Source: Wenzhouxiangella sediminis
Lineage (GTDB): Bacteria > Pseudomonadota > Gammaproteobacteria > Xanthomonadales > Wenzhouxiangellaceae
Reading direction: 5' to 3'
DNA: 64,000 nucleotides
Assembly: GCF_003410055.1 (NCBI RefSeq)
Contig: NZ_QUZK01000037.1
Location: forward strand, 1-64,000
A program made the translations under genes and the position numbers. This document shows, piece after piece, positions 50,328 through 59,051 of the stretch. How positions within the stretch are numbered: the stretch's first letter is position 1; each line of letters begins with the position of its first letter. The notes under the pieces are model-generated. The model searched no databases and was not told the origin of the DNA. It was given only the letters and a program-made list of their open reading frames with translations.

Positions 50328-50561
50328 ATGGGTATCGGCGGTATCAGTTGGCCCCAGATTCTGGTCGTCCTCGTCATCGTGCTGCTTATCTTCGGCACCA
50401 AGCGCATCCGCAACATCGGCAGCGATCTCGGCGGCGCCATCCGCGAATTCCGTAAGGGTGTCGGCGAAAACGACGACGAGTCCGGCGAGGACAAGCCGAA
50501 GGACAAATCCTCGACGCGCAGCGACAAGGAAGACGGATCGGCCTCCAGCCGGGAGAACTGA
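50328..50561 (+). CDS. tatA: Sec-independent translocase protein TatA
   Basis: 77 residues. One N-terminal membrane helix ([18 protein letters not shown]), the [23 protein letters not shown] amphipathic helix and a charged C-terminal tail. TatA forms the pore or weakened-membrane patch that passes folded proteins. AGAGG-like AGAGG precedes the ATG. The tail is rich in Asp, Glu and Lys, as common in halophiles. Confidence 0.95.
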   Translation: MGIGGISWPQILVVLVIVLLIFGTKRIRNIGSDLGGAIREFRKGVGENDDESGEDKPKDKSSTRSDKEDGSASSREN

Positions 50562-50565
50562 GCGA

Positions 50566-50829
50566 GTGGGCGGCGTCGGCCTCAGCGAGCTGCTGCTGCT
50601 GGCTCTGATCACGCTGCTGGTCGTCGGACCGCAGCGCCTGCCTGAAGTGGCGCGCACCGTCGGCCACTGGACGCGCCATGCGCGCCAGGCCTGGGCCAGC
50701 CTCAAGTCCGAGTTCCAGGACGAGATGGATCGCGATCACAATCGCCGCATCCTGGAGGAAGAACAGTCCCGCAAGCAGTCCGAACCGAGCGGACAGGAAT
50801 CGCATGAGCGAAGAGACGACGCGGACTGA
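50566..50829 (+). CDS. tatB: Sec-independent translocase protein TatB
   Basis: 87 residues from a GTG at 50566, four bases after tatA. GLSELLLLALITLLVVGPQRLPEVARTVGHW has the membrane helix, the GPxRLP turn and the amphipathic helix typical of TatB. With TatC it forms the receptor for twin-arginine signal peptides. It overlaps tatC by 26 bases. It is short for a TatB (commonly 90-170 residues). Confidence 0.92.
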   Translation: MGGVGLSELLLLALITLLVVGPQRLPEVARTVGHWTRHARQAWASLKSEFQDEMDRDHNRRILEEEQSRKQSEPSGQESHERRDDAD

Positions 50830-51568
50830 TCCCGAGCTTTCCCTGATCGATCACCTGGTCGAGCTGCGCAGCCGCCTGCTGCGGGCCGTGGCCGCGATCG
50901 TTTTGGTGCTGCTCGTGCTGGCGCCGTTCGCGCGTCAGATCTACAGCGTGTTGGCCAAGCCGCTCGTGCGTCACCTGCCCGAGGGCGCCAGCATGATCGC
51001 CATCGACGTGGCCTCGCCCTTCCTGACGCCTTTCAAACTGGTCCTGATCCTGGCGATCCTGATCGCCATGCCGTTCGTTCTCTACCAGCTTTGGGCGTTC
51101 GTCGCGCCCGGTCTCTACCGCCACGAGCAGCGCCTGGCGCGCCCGCTTCTGGGCATGGCGGTGGGGCTGTTCTACGCTGGCTGCGCCTTCGCCTACTTCG
51201 TGGTGTTTCCGGTGGTGTTCGCCTTCTTCGCGTCCATGGCGCCCGAAGGCGTGGCGATGATGACCGACATCAACCGCTACCTCGACTTCGTCCTGACGCT
51301 GTTCATCGCCTTCGGACTGGCCTTCCAGGTGCCGGTGGCCACGATCATCCTCGTCGCGCTGGGGATCACCACGCCCGAAGCGCTCGGAAAAATGCGCGGC
51401 TACGTGATCGTGGGGGCGTTCACGGTAGCCATGCTGCTCACCCCGCCCGACATGATCTCCCAGACCCTCCTGGCGCTGCCGGTGCTGCTTCTCTACGAAC
51501 TGGGCATCATTGCTGCCCGGGTCATGGTGCGGCGTCCGGACGAATCGGACGATCAGGCCAACAGCTGA
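50804..51568 (+). CDS. tatC: Sec-independent translocase protein TatC
   Basis: 254 residues from the ATG at 50804. The first cytoplasmic segment LIDHLVELRSRLLRA, the loop SPFLTPFKL and FVAPGLYRHEQRLARP are TatC hallmarks, followed by six membrane helices and the conserved ALGKMRGYVIVGAFTVAMLLTPPD. TatC binds the RR signal peptide. The tatABC order and overlaps are canonical. It overlaps the convergent BPSS1780-type gene by 16 bp. Confidence 0.96.
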   Translation: MSEETTRTDPELSLIDHLVELRSRLLRAVAAIVLVLLVLAPFARQIYSVLAKPLVRHLPEGASMIAIDVASPFLTPFKLVLILAILIAMPFVLYQLWAFVAPGLYRHEQRLARPLLGMAVGLFYAGCAFAYFVVFPVVFAFFASMAPEGVAMMTDINRYLDFVLTLFIAFGLAFQVPVATIILVALGITTPEALGKMRGYVIVGAFTVAMLLTPPDMISQTLLALPVLLLYELGIIAARVMVRRPDESDDQANS

Positions 51569-52392
51569 TCGTCTTCGTCGTCGGACCCGCCGCTTCCGGG
51601 AGACCCGAACACGCTAGCGAAGGCCACCCACTGCGTGCCGGCCATCAGTACCTGTATGAGCATGGCCGTGAGCATGAACACGATCTGGGCGACCATCTGG
51701 CCGGCCGCTCCCAGGGCCAGGGTCAGCGGCACGGTGACGATGCCGAACATGAAACCCAGCGCGATCACCATGACGATGGCCGCGAGGCCGAAGCCGAGAA
51801 AGGCCGACCAGTTGGCCAGCACCGCACGCAGGCTGGCCGCGAGGGCGCCGGTCGTGCCGACGTCGTGAAACATGACCAGCGGTATGGCGAAGTACATCGC
51901 CGCCATCACCACGGCGAGTATGCCGATGGGCAGCAGCAGCAAGGGGCCGATGGAGAGCTGCTCGATCAGGCGGGCCATGGCTTCGGCGGACTCCTGCGCA
52001 GCAAGGATTTGCTCCGAGCTGACCTGGCTGCCCAGCCAGGAAGACAGGGCCAGCAGCGCCAGCAGGCTGCCGAGAATTCCGAAGACGCCCAGTGCCAGCA
52101 GGCGGTTGCGCAAGCCGGGTCGGGACCAGGCGGCGAAGAGCATGGTGGGTGCGGGCCGGCGGCCCGAGGAGATCTGCGCGAATGCCGCGATGGCGCCGGC
52201 GGTGAGCAGCGGCGTGATGAGCATCATCGCCAGCTGCCCGACGAGCGGGATAACGGCGATCATCGAAACCAGCAGCCACAGGGCGGCCAGGCCGGCAAGC
52301 GGCCCGAAGCTCGAGAAAAGCAGCTCGGCGGCCGCCGGCAGCCAGCGCAGACCGGCGGCGAAGCCGGGTTTGCGATAGTCCGGCGCACTCAT
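51553..52392 (-). CDS. BPSS1780-family membrane protein
   Basis: 279 residues from the ATG at 52392, which overlaps the LOG gene stop by 4 bp. At least five membrane helices; the N-terminal GFAAGLRWLPAAAELLFSSF and later MYFAIPLVMFHDVGTTGALAASLRAVLANW follow the BPSS1780 or DUF2189-like group as I recall it. An acidic tail (GGSDDEDDQLLA) ends the protein. Function unknown; probably co-expressed with the LOG gene. Confidence 0.75.
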   Translation of the reverse strand: MSAPDYRKPGFAAGLRWLPAAAELLFSSFGPLAGLAALWLLVSMIAVIPLVGQLAMMLITPLLTAGAIAAFAQISSGRRPAPTMLFAAWSRPGLRNRLLALGVFGILGSLLALLALSSWLGSQVSSEQILAAQESAEAMARLIEQLSIGPLLLLPIGILAVVMAAMYFAIPLVMFHDVGTTGALAASLRAVLANWSAFLGFGLAAIVMVIALGFMFGIVTVPLTLALGAAGQMVAQIVFMLTAMLIQVLMAGTQWVAFASVFGSPGSGGSDDEDDQLLA

Positions 52393-52988
52393 GTCGAACG
52401 ACGGACGGCGGCGGATTCCAGTGCGTCGTGGGCCGACCAGGCAACCGCTTCGCGCATGGCATCGATCGCGTCTTCCGGGTGCTCGACCGTTTGCCACATG
52501 TCCAGGTGCGTTCGATTCATGAAGCGCTCCGTCACGCTGTGAGCCAGGAAATCGAGAAGCCGGTCGTAGTAGCCCGTCGTATTGATCAGCACGATCGGGC
52601 CGAGAAACTGTCCCAGCCGTTTGAGCGTCATGGCCTCGAACAGTTCTTCGAAGGTGCCGCAGCCGCCGGGCAGGGCGATAACGGCATCCCCCTCCGCGAG
52701 CATGCGGGCCTTGCGTTCGCGCATGTCCGAAACCACTTCCAACTCGTGCAGGCCTTGATGTCCCTGCTCGACACGCGTGAGAAACTCGGGGATGATGCCG
52801 TGGACCTGCGCGCCCTCGGCAATCGCGCCGTCGGCCATCGCGCCCATCAGGCCGGTGCTGCCGCCGCCGTAGACGATGCGCAGGCCGGCCGCGCCGAGTG
52901 TCCGGCCGAGGCGCTCGGCCGCATCGATGTAGACGGCGTCCAGGGCCTGGCTGGAAGCGGCGTAGACCGTAACGCTTTTGATGGACAT
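52389..52988 (-). CDS. LOG-family nucleotide phosphoribohydrolase
   Basis: 199 residues from the ATG at 52988. GGGSTGLMGAMADGA and the signature LPGGCGTFEELFEAMT (PGGxGTxxE) mark the Rossmann-like LOG family. Plant members release cytokinin bases from riboside monophosphates; bacterial members act similarly on nucleoside monophosphates. It is divergent from the cytochrome c lipoprotein gene, 27 bases apart, so their promoters must overlap the coding regions. Confidence 0.9.
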   Translation of the reverse strand: MSIKSVTVYAASSQALDAVYIDAAERLGRTLGAAGLRIVYGGGSTGLMGAMADGAIAEGAQVHGIIPEFLTRVEQGHQGLHELEVVSDMRERKARMLAEGDAVIALPGGCGTFEELFEAMTLKRLGQFLGPIVLINTTGYYDRLLDFLAHSVTERFMNRTHLDMWQTVEHPEDAIDAMREAVAWSAHDALESAAVRRST

Positions 52989-53015
52989 GTACGAAACCGG
53001 TATCGAGGAAGATCG

Positions 53016-53495
53016 TTGACGAAGCGTCATTGTAAACAGTCGCTGATCGCCGCGCTGATGCTTGCAGGACTGCTGGCCGGCTGCGGCGGCGGGACCGACA
53101 CCGAAGGGCAGGCCGTTGAGGGCGAAGCGGCATTCGGCCGGCACTGCGCCGGCTGCCACGGCATGCAGGGGCAGGGCCGGCCGCCGGCCTTTCCCCCGCT
53201 GGCAGGCTCGGAGTGGCTTGCGTTGCCGCCCGAAGGCCTGACCGCGATCGTCCTGCTCGGCTTGCGCGGCGAGATCGAAGTGGCCGGCCAGGACTACGCC
53301 GGCTACATGCCGCCGATGCAGCACATCGACGACGAGCGCGTGGCCGAGATCGTGCGTTACATCAAGCGTCGCTGGTCGCAGGCCACGCCGGACTGGACGG
53401 CCGGCGATGTCGCTGCGCTGCGTGCCCGACTGGCCGACCGGCGAACTCCCGAAGGCCGCGCCGGCGTCGAACGAATTCTCCAGGAGTTGCAATGA
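53016..53495 (+). CDS. monohaem cytochrome c lipoprotein
   Basis: 159 residues from a TTG at 53016, with GAGGAAG just upstream. The lipobox LLAGC follows a short hydrophobic stretch, so Lgt would lipidate it. A single haem site CAGCHG with downstream YMPPMQHIDDERVAEIVRYIKRRW supplying the Met ligand. It is likely a small electron carrier on the periplasmic face. ATGA overlap with the rhomboid gene indicates an operon. Confidence 0.88.
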   Translation: MTKRHCKQSLIAALMLAGLLAGCGGGTDTEGQAVEGEAAFGRHCAGCHGMQGQGRPPAFPPLAGSEWLALPPEGLTAIVLLGLRGEIEVAGQDYAGYMPPMQHIDDERVAEIVRYIKRRWSQATPDWTAGDVAALRARLADRRTPEGRAGVERILQELQ

Positions 53496-54145
53496 ACCAG
53501 CCGTTCCCCTTCCAGCGCCAGAGCAATCCGCCGGTGTCCATGATCCTGCTCGGCGTCACGGTCGTGGCGTACTTCGTGCAGGTCAGCTCGATGAGCGAGG
53601 TGATCCGCCTGTTCGCGCTCTGGCCGCTGGGTACGCCCGAGCTCATTCGATTCGCGGACGGCAGCGCCATGTCCACCGGCTTCGCGCCCTGGCAGCTGAT
53701 CAGCTACGGTTTCCTGCACGGCGGCATCGGCCACCTGTTCTTCAACATGTTCGCGCTCTACATGTTCGGCCTGCCCGTCGAGCGCGTCTGGGGCGCGCGC
53801 CGCTTCCTCGTCTACTATTTCGTGTGCATGGCGGGCGCGGCCGTCATCCAGTTGGGTGTGGCCGCCGTCACCGGCGACATCTACCCCACGATCGGCGCCT
53901 CCGGGGCGGTGTTCGGGCTCTTGCTGGCCTATGGCCTGATGTTTCCCAACAGCACCATCATGCTGCTGATTCCGCCCATTCCCATGAAGGCGAAGTACTT
54001 CGTGATAGGTTACGGCCTGTTGACGCTGTTCATGGGCATGACCGGCACGATGGCCGGCGTCGCTCATTTCGCACACCTTGGCGGCATGCTCTTCGGATTC
54101 GGACTGATCCTCTACTGGGGCAGCCGACGAAGCCGGCGGCGATAG
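53492..54145 (+). CDS. rhomboid-family intramembrane serine protease
   Basis: 217 residues from the ATG at 53492. Six to seven helices. HGGIGHLFFNMFALYMFG gives the HxxxN element of helix 2, GASGAVFG the catalytic Ser of GxSG, and HFAHLGGMLFG the catalytic His. Rhomboids cleave membrane proteins within the bilayer. Its neighbours (a cytochrome c lipoprotein and a diguanylate cyclase) do not identify a substrate. Confidence 0.92.
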   Translation: MNQPFPFQRQSNPPVSMILLGVTVVAYFVQVSSMSEVIRLFALWPLGTPELIRFADGSAMSTGFAPWQLISYGFLHGGIGHLFFNMFALYMFGLPVERVWGARRFLVYYFVCMAGAAVIQLGVAAVTGDIYPTIGASGAVFGLLLAYGLMFPNSTIMLLIPPIPMKAKYFVIGYGLLTLFMGMTGTMAGVAHFAHLGGMLFGFGLILYWGSRRSRRR

Positions 54146-54157
54146 GAGTCTCGTTTG

Positions 54158-57121
54158 GTGGCAGGTGGATGGGCAGGGACATTCCGATCAATTGTCGCCA
54201 ATCCCGAATGGCGGCGATGCCTGGGCGCCCTGTTGCTGTTCGTGCTGGCCGGCCCGGCGCTCGGGCTCGATCCCGACCGGCTCACCTCCCAGTACGTTCA
54301 TGATCACTACGGCCGCGACGAGGGCCTGCCGCCCGGGGCGGTCTGGACGGCGCTGCAGTCGCGTGACGGCTATCTCTGGCTGGGAACCCAGAACGGGCTG
54401 GTGCGTTTCGACGGCATCGATGCGAAGGTTTTCACCACGGCCGATACGCCCGGGCTGGCCAACCACGACGTTCGTTCCCTGATCGAAGCCGACAACGGCG
54501 ACCTCTGGATCGGAACCTACGGCGGCGGCGCCGCCCGCTATCGCGACGGCAGCTTCGAGCCCTTCGGAACCGAACAGGGCCTGGCGCACCCGATTGTCTA
54601 CGACATCCACCAGGACGACGAGGGCGCTGTGTGGTTCGGCACGGCCGGCGGCGTGACCCGGCTCGGGCCCGACGGCGACGTTTCGACGCTGACCAGCGCC
54701 GACGGCCTGGCGCACGAGAGGGTCTTCGAGGTCTACCAGGACAGCAGCGGTGCCATGTGGTTCGCCAGCCTGGTTGCCGGTGTGACGCGCATGCGCGACG
54801 GGCGCATGACGACCTTCGGCAAGGCCACCGGGATGGTTTCCGACCAGGTCCATGCGGTCTACGAGGACAGCGCCGGCACGATCTGGATCGGCACCTACGA
54901 GGGCGGCTTCTACCGCATGGAAGCGTCCGGCCCGGTGCGCTACCCACTGCCCGAGGGTGTGGCCGGCAACGGCATCCAGAGCATCCTCGAGGACTCCGAC
55001 GGCAATCTCTGGCTGGGTACCTACAACAACGGCCTGATCCGCATACACGACGGCGAGGTCGCGCACTTCGGCAGCGGGGCGCTGGCCGAGGCCTTCGTGT
55101 TCGACATGACTGAGGATCGCGAAGGCAGTCTCTGGGTGGCGAGCCGCGAAGGCCTGCACCGCCTGGGCAACGGCAAGTTTCTGACCTTCGGCGAACCGGA
55201 GGGGCTGGCCGATGCCACATTCGTGGTGGCCGCCGACCCGTCCGACGGCTCGGTCTGGGCCGGCACGGAGGGGGCGGGCCTGTTCCGGCTGCAGGGCCGG
55301 GAAGTCGAGCGTTTCGGCGTGGACGACGGCCTGGCCAGCAACAACATCTCCGCGCTCGCCCCGGACGGCAGCGGCGGCGTCTGGGTGGGCAGCTTCGGCG
55401 GCGGCCTCAATCATCTTTCGGATGAAGGCATTCGCACCTGGACGCGCGAAGACGGGCTACCCAGTAACCACATCTTTGCGCTCCTGCTCGAAGACGATGG
55501 CGCACTGTGGGTGGCCGCGGACGGCGGCATCAGCCGCCTGGCCGACGGTCGGTTCAGAACCTGGACGCGCGAGGACGGCCTGCCCGATGCCCTGGTCCGA
55601 CAGATGCACATGGATGATGGCGGCAGGCTGTGGCTGGGCACCAATGGTGGCGGGTTGAGTCGCTTCGATGGGCAGCGCTTCGAGAATTTTGCCGGCCAGG
55701 CCGGGGTGCCCGGCAACATCATCTACGCTTTTCACGAGGATGCCGAAGGCAGTCTCTGGATCGGCTCGCGCGACAGCGGTCTGAGCCTCCATCGTGACGG
55801 CCGCTTCCATCATTTCTCGGTGGCCGACGGCCTGCCCCAGGCCTCGGTCTACGGCATCGCCGGCGACGAACAGGGCTATCTGTGGCTCAGCGGAGGCGGC
55901 GGGCTGGCGCGAGTCGCGCGCGATGACCTGCTGGCGATCGCCGACGGCGAGGATATCGAGCTGGATGCCCGCCTGTTCAACGAGTCGGACGGACTGCGCA
56001 ACGGTCAGTTCGCCGGCGGCTTCCAGCCCCCGGTGGCCACCGGACTTTCGGGCCATATCTGGTTTCCCGGGCTGGCGGGGCTGGTGCGCGTCGCTCCCGA
56101 GCGGCTGGGAATCAACCGTATCGAGCCCCCGGTCACTCTCGAGAGCGTGTCGGTCGACGGCCGCAGCCTGCCCGCCGGCGACCCGGTCCGGCTTCCGCCG
56201 GGTAGCGACAACCTCGAGGTGCACTACACGGCGCTGAGCCTGGTCGCGCCCCGGCAGGTTCGCTTTCGCTATCGACTGGAGGGCTACGACCAGCGCTGGC
56301 AGGACGTCGGCGGCCGCCGCACGGCCTACTACACCCGCCTGCCGCCGGGCGAGTACCGCTTCGAGGTCCGCGCCAGCAACAACGACGGGATCTGGTCGGA
56401 GCGCACGGCCGGCCTGACCGTCGTGCAGGAACCCTTTGCCTGGCAGACCACCTGGTTCCGCGTGCTGGCGATCTTCGCCTTCGGGCTGTTAGCCGTGCTG
56501 GTCTACCGGCTGAGTGTGCGGCAGTTCCGGGTTCGGGAGCAGCGTCTTTCCGGCCTGGTCCGCGAACGGACCGAACAGCTCGAGCAGGCGCTGGAAGCGG
56601 TCGAGCGCAGCTCGCGCATCGATGGGTTGACCGGCGTGGCCAACCGCGGCTATTTCGAGGAGCGCCTGGCCCGGGAGTGGGCCATCGCCCGGCGCGAGCA
56701 CGAGCCGCTGGGGCTCATCCTGGCCGATCTCGATCACTTCAAGCTGCTCAACGACAGCCGCGGCCACCAGGTCGGCGACGACTGCCTGCGCGGGGTCGCA
56801 GAGGCGCTGATGGCCGTCGTTCACCGGCCCGGCGACCTGGTGGCCCGCTACGGTGGCGAGGAGTTCGTGGTGCTGCTGCCGAGAACGGACATCGAGTCGT
56901 TGCGCGTCCTCGCCGAGCGGATGCGGCTCGGAGTGGAAGCCCTCGGGCTGCCGCACCCGGAAGGGGGCATCAACGGCCGCGTCACGATCAGCGTGGGCGC
57001 CGCCGCCGTGATTCCCGACGGGCAAGTCGAGCCCCGGGTGCTCGTCGAGCGGGCGGATCGCGCGCTCTACACGGCGAAGGACGCCGGCCGAAACCGGGTC
57101 AGCGTGGACGCCGGCAGCTGA
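54158..57121 (+). CDS. beta-propeller sensor diguanylate cyclase (Reg_prop, Y_Y_Y, GGDEF)
   Basis: 987 residues from a GTG at 54158; a TTG three bases earlier is possible, and TAGGAG precedes both. A signal peptide (LGALLLFVLAGPALG) is followed by about 14 repeats of the type GxLWIGTxxGGLxRxxDGxF, two seven-bladed propellers like those of hybrid two-component sensors. A Y_Y_Y domain (about 670-755), a membrane helix (about 770-790), a coiled coil and a GGDEF domain (about 825-985) complete it. GGEEF with DLDHFKLLND indicates an active cyclase, and RPGD five residues before gives an I-site for feedback inhibition. The propeller probably binds a polymer fragment or similar ligand. Confidence 0.93.
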   Translation: MAGGWAGTFRSIVANPEWRRCLGALLLFVLAGPALGLDPDRLTSQYVHDHYGRDEGLPPGAVWTALQSRDGYLWLGTQNGLVRFDGIDAKVFTTADTPGLANHDVRSLIEADNGDLWIGTYGGGAARYRDGSFEPFGTEQGLAHPIVYDIHQDDEGAVWFGTAGGVTRLGPDGDVSTLTSADGLAHERVFEVYQDSSGAMWFASLVAGVTRMRDGRMTTFGKATGMVSDQVHAVYEDSAGTIWIGTYEGGFYRMEASGPVRYPLPEGVAGNGIQSILEDSDGNLWLGTYNNGLIRIHDGEVAHFGSGALAEAFVFDMTEDREGSLWVASREGLHRLGNGKFLTFGEPEGLADATFVVAADPSDGSVWAGTEGAGLFRLQGREVERFGVDDGLASNNISALAPDGSGGVWVGSFGGGLNHLSDEGIRTWTREDGLPSNHIFALLLEDDGALWVAADGGISRLADGRFRTWTREDGLPDALVRQMHMDDGGRLWLGTNGGGLSRFDGQRFENFAGQAGVPGNIIYAFHEDAEGSLWIGSRDSGLSLHRDGRFHHFSVADGLPQASVYGIAGDEQGYLWLSGGGGLARVARDDLLAIADGEDIELDARLFNESDGLRNGQFAGGFQPPVATGLSGHIWFPGLAGLVRVAPERLGINRIEPPVTLESVSVDGRSLPAGDPVRLPPGSDNLEVHYTALSLVAPRQVRFRYRLEGYDQRWQDVGGRRTAYYTRLPPGEYRFEVRASNNDGIWSERTAGLTVVQEPFAWQTTWFRVLAIFAFGLLAVLVYRLSVRQFRVREQRLSGLVRERTEQLEQALEAVERSSRIDGLTGVANRGYFEERLAREWAIARREHEPLGLILADLDHFKLLNDSRGHQVGDDCLRGVAEALMAVVHRPGDLVARYGGEEFVVLLPRTDIESLRVLAERMRLGVEALGLPHPEGGINGRVTISVGAAAVIPDGQVEPRVLVERADRALYTAKDAGRNRVSVDAGS

Positions 57122-57207
57122 TTCCTTCACCGCTCTTTCACGGCCCGCGCCAGAAATTGCATTCCTGATTGCATGTTTGCTCCGGATTTTAGTTTCTACC
57201 CAAATCT

Positions 57208-57248
57208 TTAGCCACAAAGTAATTTTTTGCCATATAATTAGCCGCAAA
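57208..57248 (+). promoter_or_regulatory. ectR promoter with 30-bp spaced direct repeat
   Basis: TTAGCCACAAA (57208-57218) and TTAGCCGCAAA (57238-57248) are direct repeats exactly 30 bases apart, one upstream and one downstream of a consensus TATAAT at 57233-57238. The second copy overlaps the ectR ATG. The spacing, about three helical turns, fits a MarR-type operator for autorepression and control of the ectoine genes. Confidence 0.55.
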
Positions 57249-57808
57249 TGAGATCGAACGAACCCGAAAACACCGCTGCCAACGGCTCCCATCCGTCCCT
57301 GAAGACGGCGACGGACGGACCGCTGGTCAATGAACCCGACGACCCCCGCGTGATGGGCGTGGTGCGGAACTTCCGCGTGGCCGTGCGGGCCGTCCAGGCG
57401 CACTCGGCCTGGGTGGAACGCCAGTGCGGCCTCAGCGCGGCCCAGTTGTGGGCCCTGTGGGAAGTCGAGCGCAAGCCCGGCATGAGCGTCTCGGAAATTG
57501 CCCGGCGCCTGTCGATCAAGCCGGCGACCGCCAGCAACCTGCTCGACAAGGTCGAAGGCAAGAGCCTGTTGCGTCGTTCGCGCCAGGGTCCCGACCAGCG
57601 CGTGGTGCAGTTGTTCGTGACCGACGAAGGCGCCAAGTTGCTCGCCACGGCCCCGTTGCCGGCCCAGGGCGCGCTGCTCGATGCGCTCACGCGCCTGCGG
57701 GAAGCAGAACTCGACGAGCTCAGCCAGGGGCTGGAAGCCCTGGTCGACATCCTCCACACCAAGGACGAGGGGTCGGCCCTGTCGCCCATGCATCCTGGCA
57801 AGAGCTGA
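57248..57808 (+). CDS. ectR: MarR-family regulator of ectoine genes
   Basis: 186 residues from the ATG at 57248; the -10 ends nine bases upstream, so the message may be leaderless, and an alternative is an ATG about 100 bases in. The winged helix-turn-helix is at about 75-125 (SVSEIARRLSIKPATASNLLDKVE, then RRSRQGPDQRVVQLFVTDEG wing). It matches EctR, the MarR-type repressor of ectABC in halotolerant methylotrophs and others, in both size and position. It is followed by ask and ectABC on the same strand. Confidence 0.85.
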   Translation: MRSNEPENTAANGSHPSLKTATDGPLVNEPDDPRVMGVVRNFRVAVRAVQAHSAWVERQCGLSAAQLWALWEVERKPGMSVSEIARRLSIKPATASNLLDKVEGKSLLRRSRQGPDQRVVQLFVTDEGAKLLATAPLPAQGALLDALTRLREAELDELSQGLEALVDILHTKDEGSALSPMHPGKS

Positions 57809-57851
57809 AACAGAACAGACACTTACACTCAAATATAAAGACGTTGGAAAG

Positions 57852-59051
57852 ATGGATATCATCGTTCAAAAATATGGCGGATCCTCGCTCGCGGAAGACG
57901 GACAACTGCGGGCCGTGGCCCAACGCGTGGCTCGCTGCCGTGAAGAAGGCAAGGCCGTCGTGGTCGTGGTTTCGGCGCGCGGCAAGACCACCAGCCAGTT
58001 GCTGGCTCGAGCCGGCAAGCTGAACTCCAATCCGGAGCACCGCGAACTCGACATGCTGCTGGCCGCCGGTGAGCAGGCCTCGGCGTCGATGCTGAGCCTG
58101 GCGCTGCACGACCTGGGTCACGAAGCCGTTTCGCTGACCGGTCCCCAGGCCGGGGTCAAGACCTGTGACGCGCACATGAACGCGCGCATCAAGACGGTCG
58201 ATCCCGAGCGCATGCTCGAGACCCTCGAAGAGGGCAAGATCGTGGTCGTGGCCGGTTTCCAGGGCGAGAGCCCGGAAGGCGACATCACCACGCTGGGCCG
58301 CGGCGGCTCCGATACCACTGCCGTCGCCCTGGCCGCGGCGGTCGGCGCCGGGCGCTGCGAAATCTACTCCGACGTCGACGGCGTCTACACGGCCGACCCG
58401 CGCAAGGTGCCCGACGCCACGCGCCTGAGCATGATCAGCCTGGCCGAGATGAAGACCCTGGCGCATCACGGTGCCGGCGTGCTCAACGAGCGTGCCATCG
58501 ACTACGCCATCGAGCACGGCGTCACCATCGTCTGCCGCAAAGCGCACGGCGAGGGCGGTGAAACGATCGTCCGCGCCGAGCCGGGCCTCGGTCGCTCGCG
58601 CATCGTCGGCGTGGCCTGCCACGACGAGTTGCTGCAGGTCGAGTTCGACGAGTCGGCCGACCACGAAAACCTGCACGAGCGTCTCGACGACCTCGACATC
58701 TTCGTGCCGGAACTGGCCGAAGGCGAGTCGGGACGCTACCTGATCTCGATCGGCCAGCTTGCCGACGACGAAGGCCTGGCCAACTCGATCCGCGAGGAAT
58801 TCGAAAAGGGCGTGGTCGTGGGCGGCCCCATCGCAAGCGTTTCCGCCGTCGGCTACAAGGCCGGCAGTGAGGAAGGCGCCGAGGACATTGCGCGGAAAGA
58901 ACTCGAATCGGAAGGTATCGCCGTCCACGAGGTCATGCGCTTCGAACACGCTGTGACCTGCCTGATCGACTGCAATGCCGTCGAGCGCGCCATGCAGATC
59001 TTCCACGATCGATTCGAGATCACCGACACCGAGGTGGCCGATGTCGCCTGA
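57852..59051 (+). CDS. ask: aspartate kinase of the ectoine cluster
   Basis: 399 residues. VQKYGGSSLAE (N-terminal kinase motif), VSARGKTTSQLL, GFQGESPEGDITTLGRGGSDTTAVALAAAV and SDVDGVYTADPRKVPDA are the kinase hallmarks; the C-terminal 130 residues hold ACT-like domains. It phosphorylates aspartate, the first step toward the aspartate semialdehyde that EctB uses. Here it precedes ectA, overlapping its start by 11 bp, whereas Ask_Ect genes usually follow ectABC. Whether it is feedback-insensitive cannot be read by eye. Confidence 0.93.
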   Translation: MDIIVQKYGGSSLAEDGQLRAVAQRVARCREEGKAVVVVVSARGKTTSQLLARAGKLNSNPEHRELDMLLAAGEQASASMLSLALHDLGHEAVSLTGPQAGVKTCDAHMNARIKTVDPERMLETLEEGKIVVVAGFQGESPEGDITTLGRGGSDTTAVALAAAVGAGRCEIYSDVDGVYTADPRKVPDATRLSMISLAEMKTLAHHGAGVLNERAIDYAIEHGVTIVCRKAHGEGGETIVRAEPGLGRSRIVGVACHDELLQVEFDESADHENLHERLDDLDIFVPELAEGESGRYLISIGQLADDEGLANSIREEFEKGVVVGGPIASVSAVGYKAGSEEGAEDIARKELESEGIAVHEVMRFEHAVTCLIDCNAVERAMQIFHDRFEITDTEVADVA

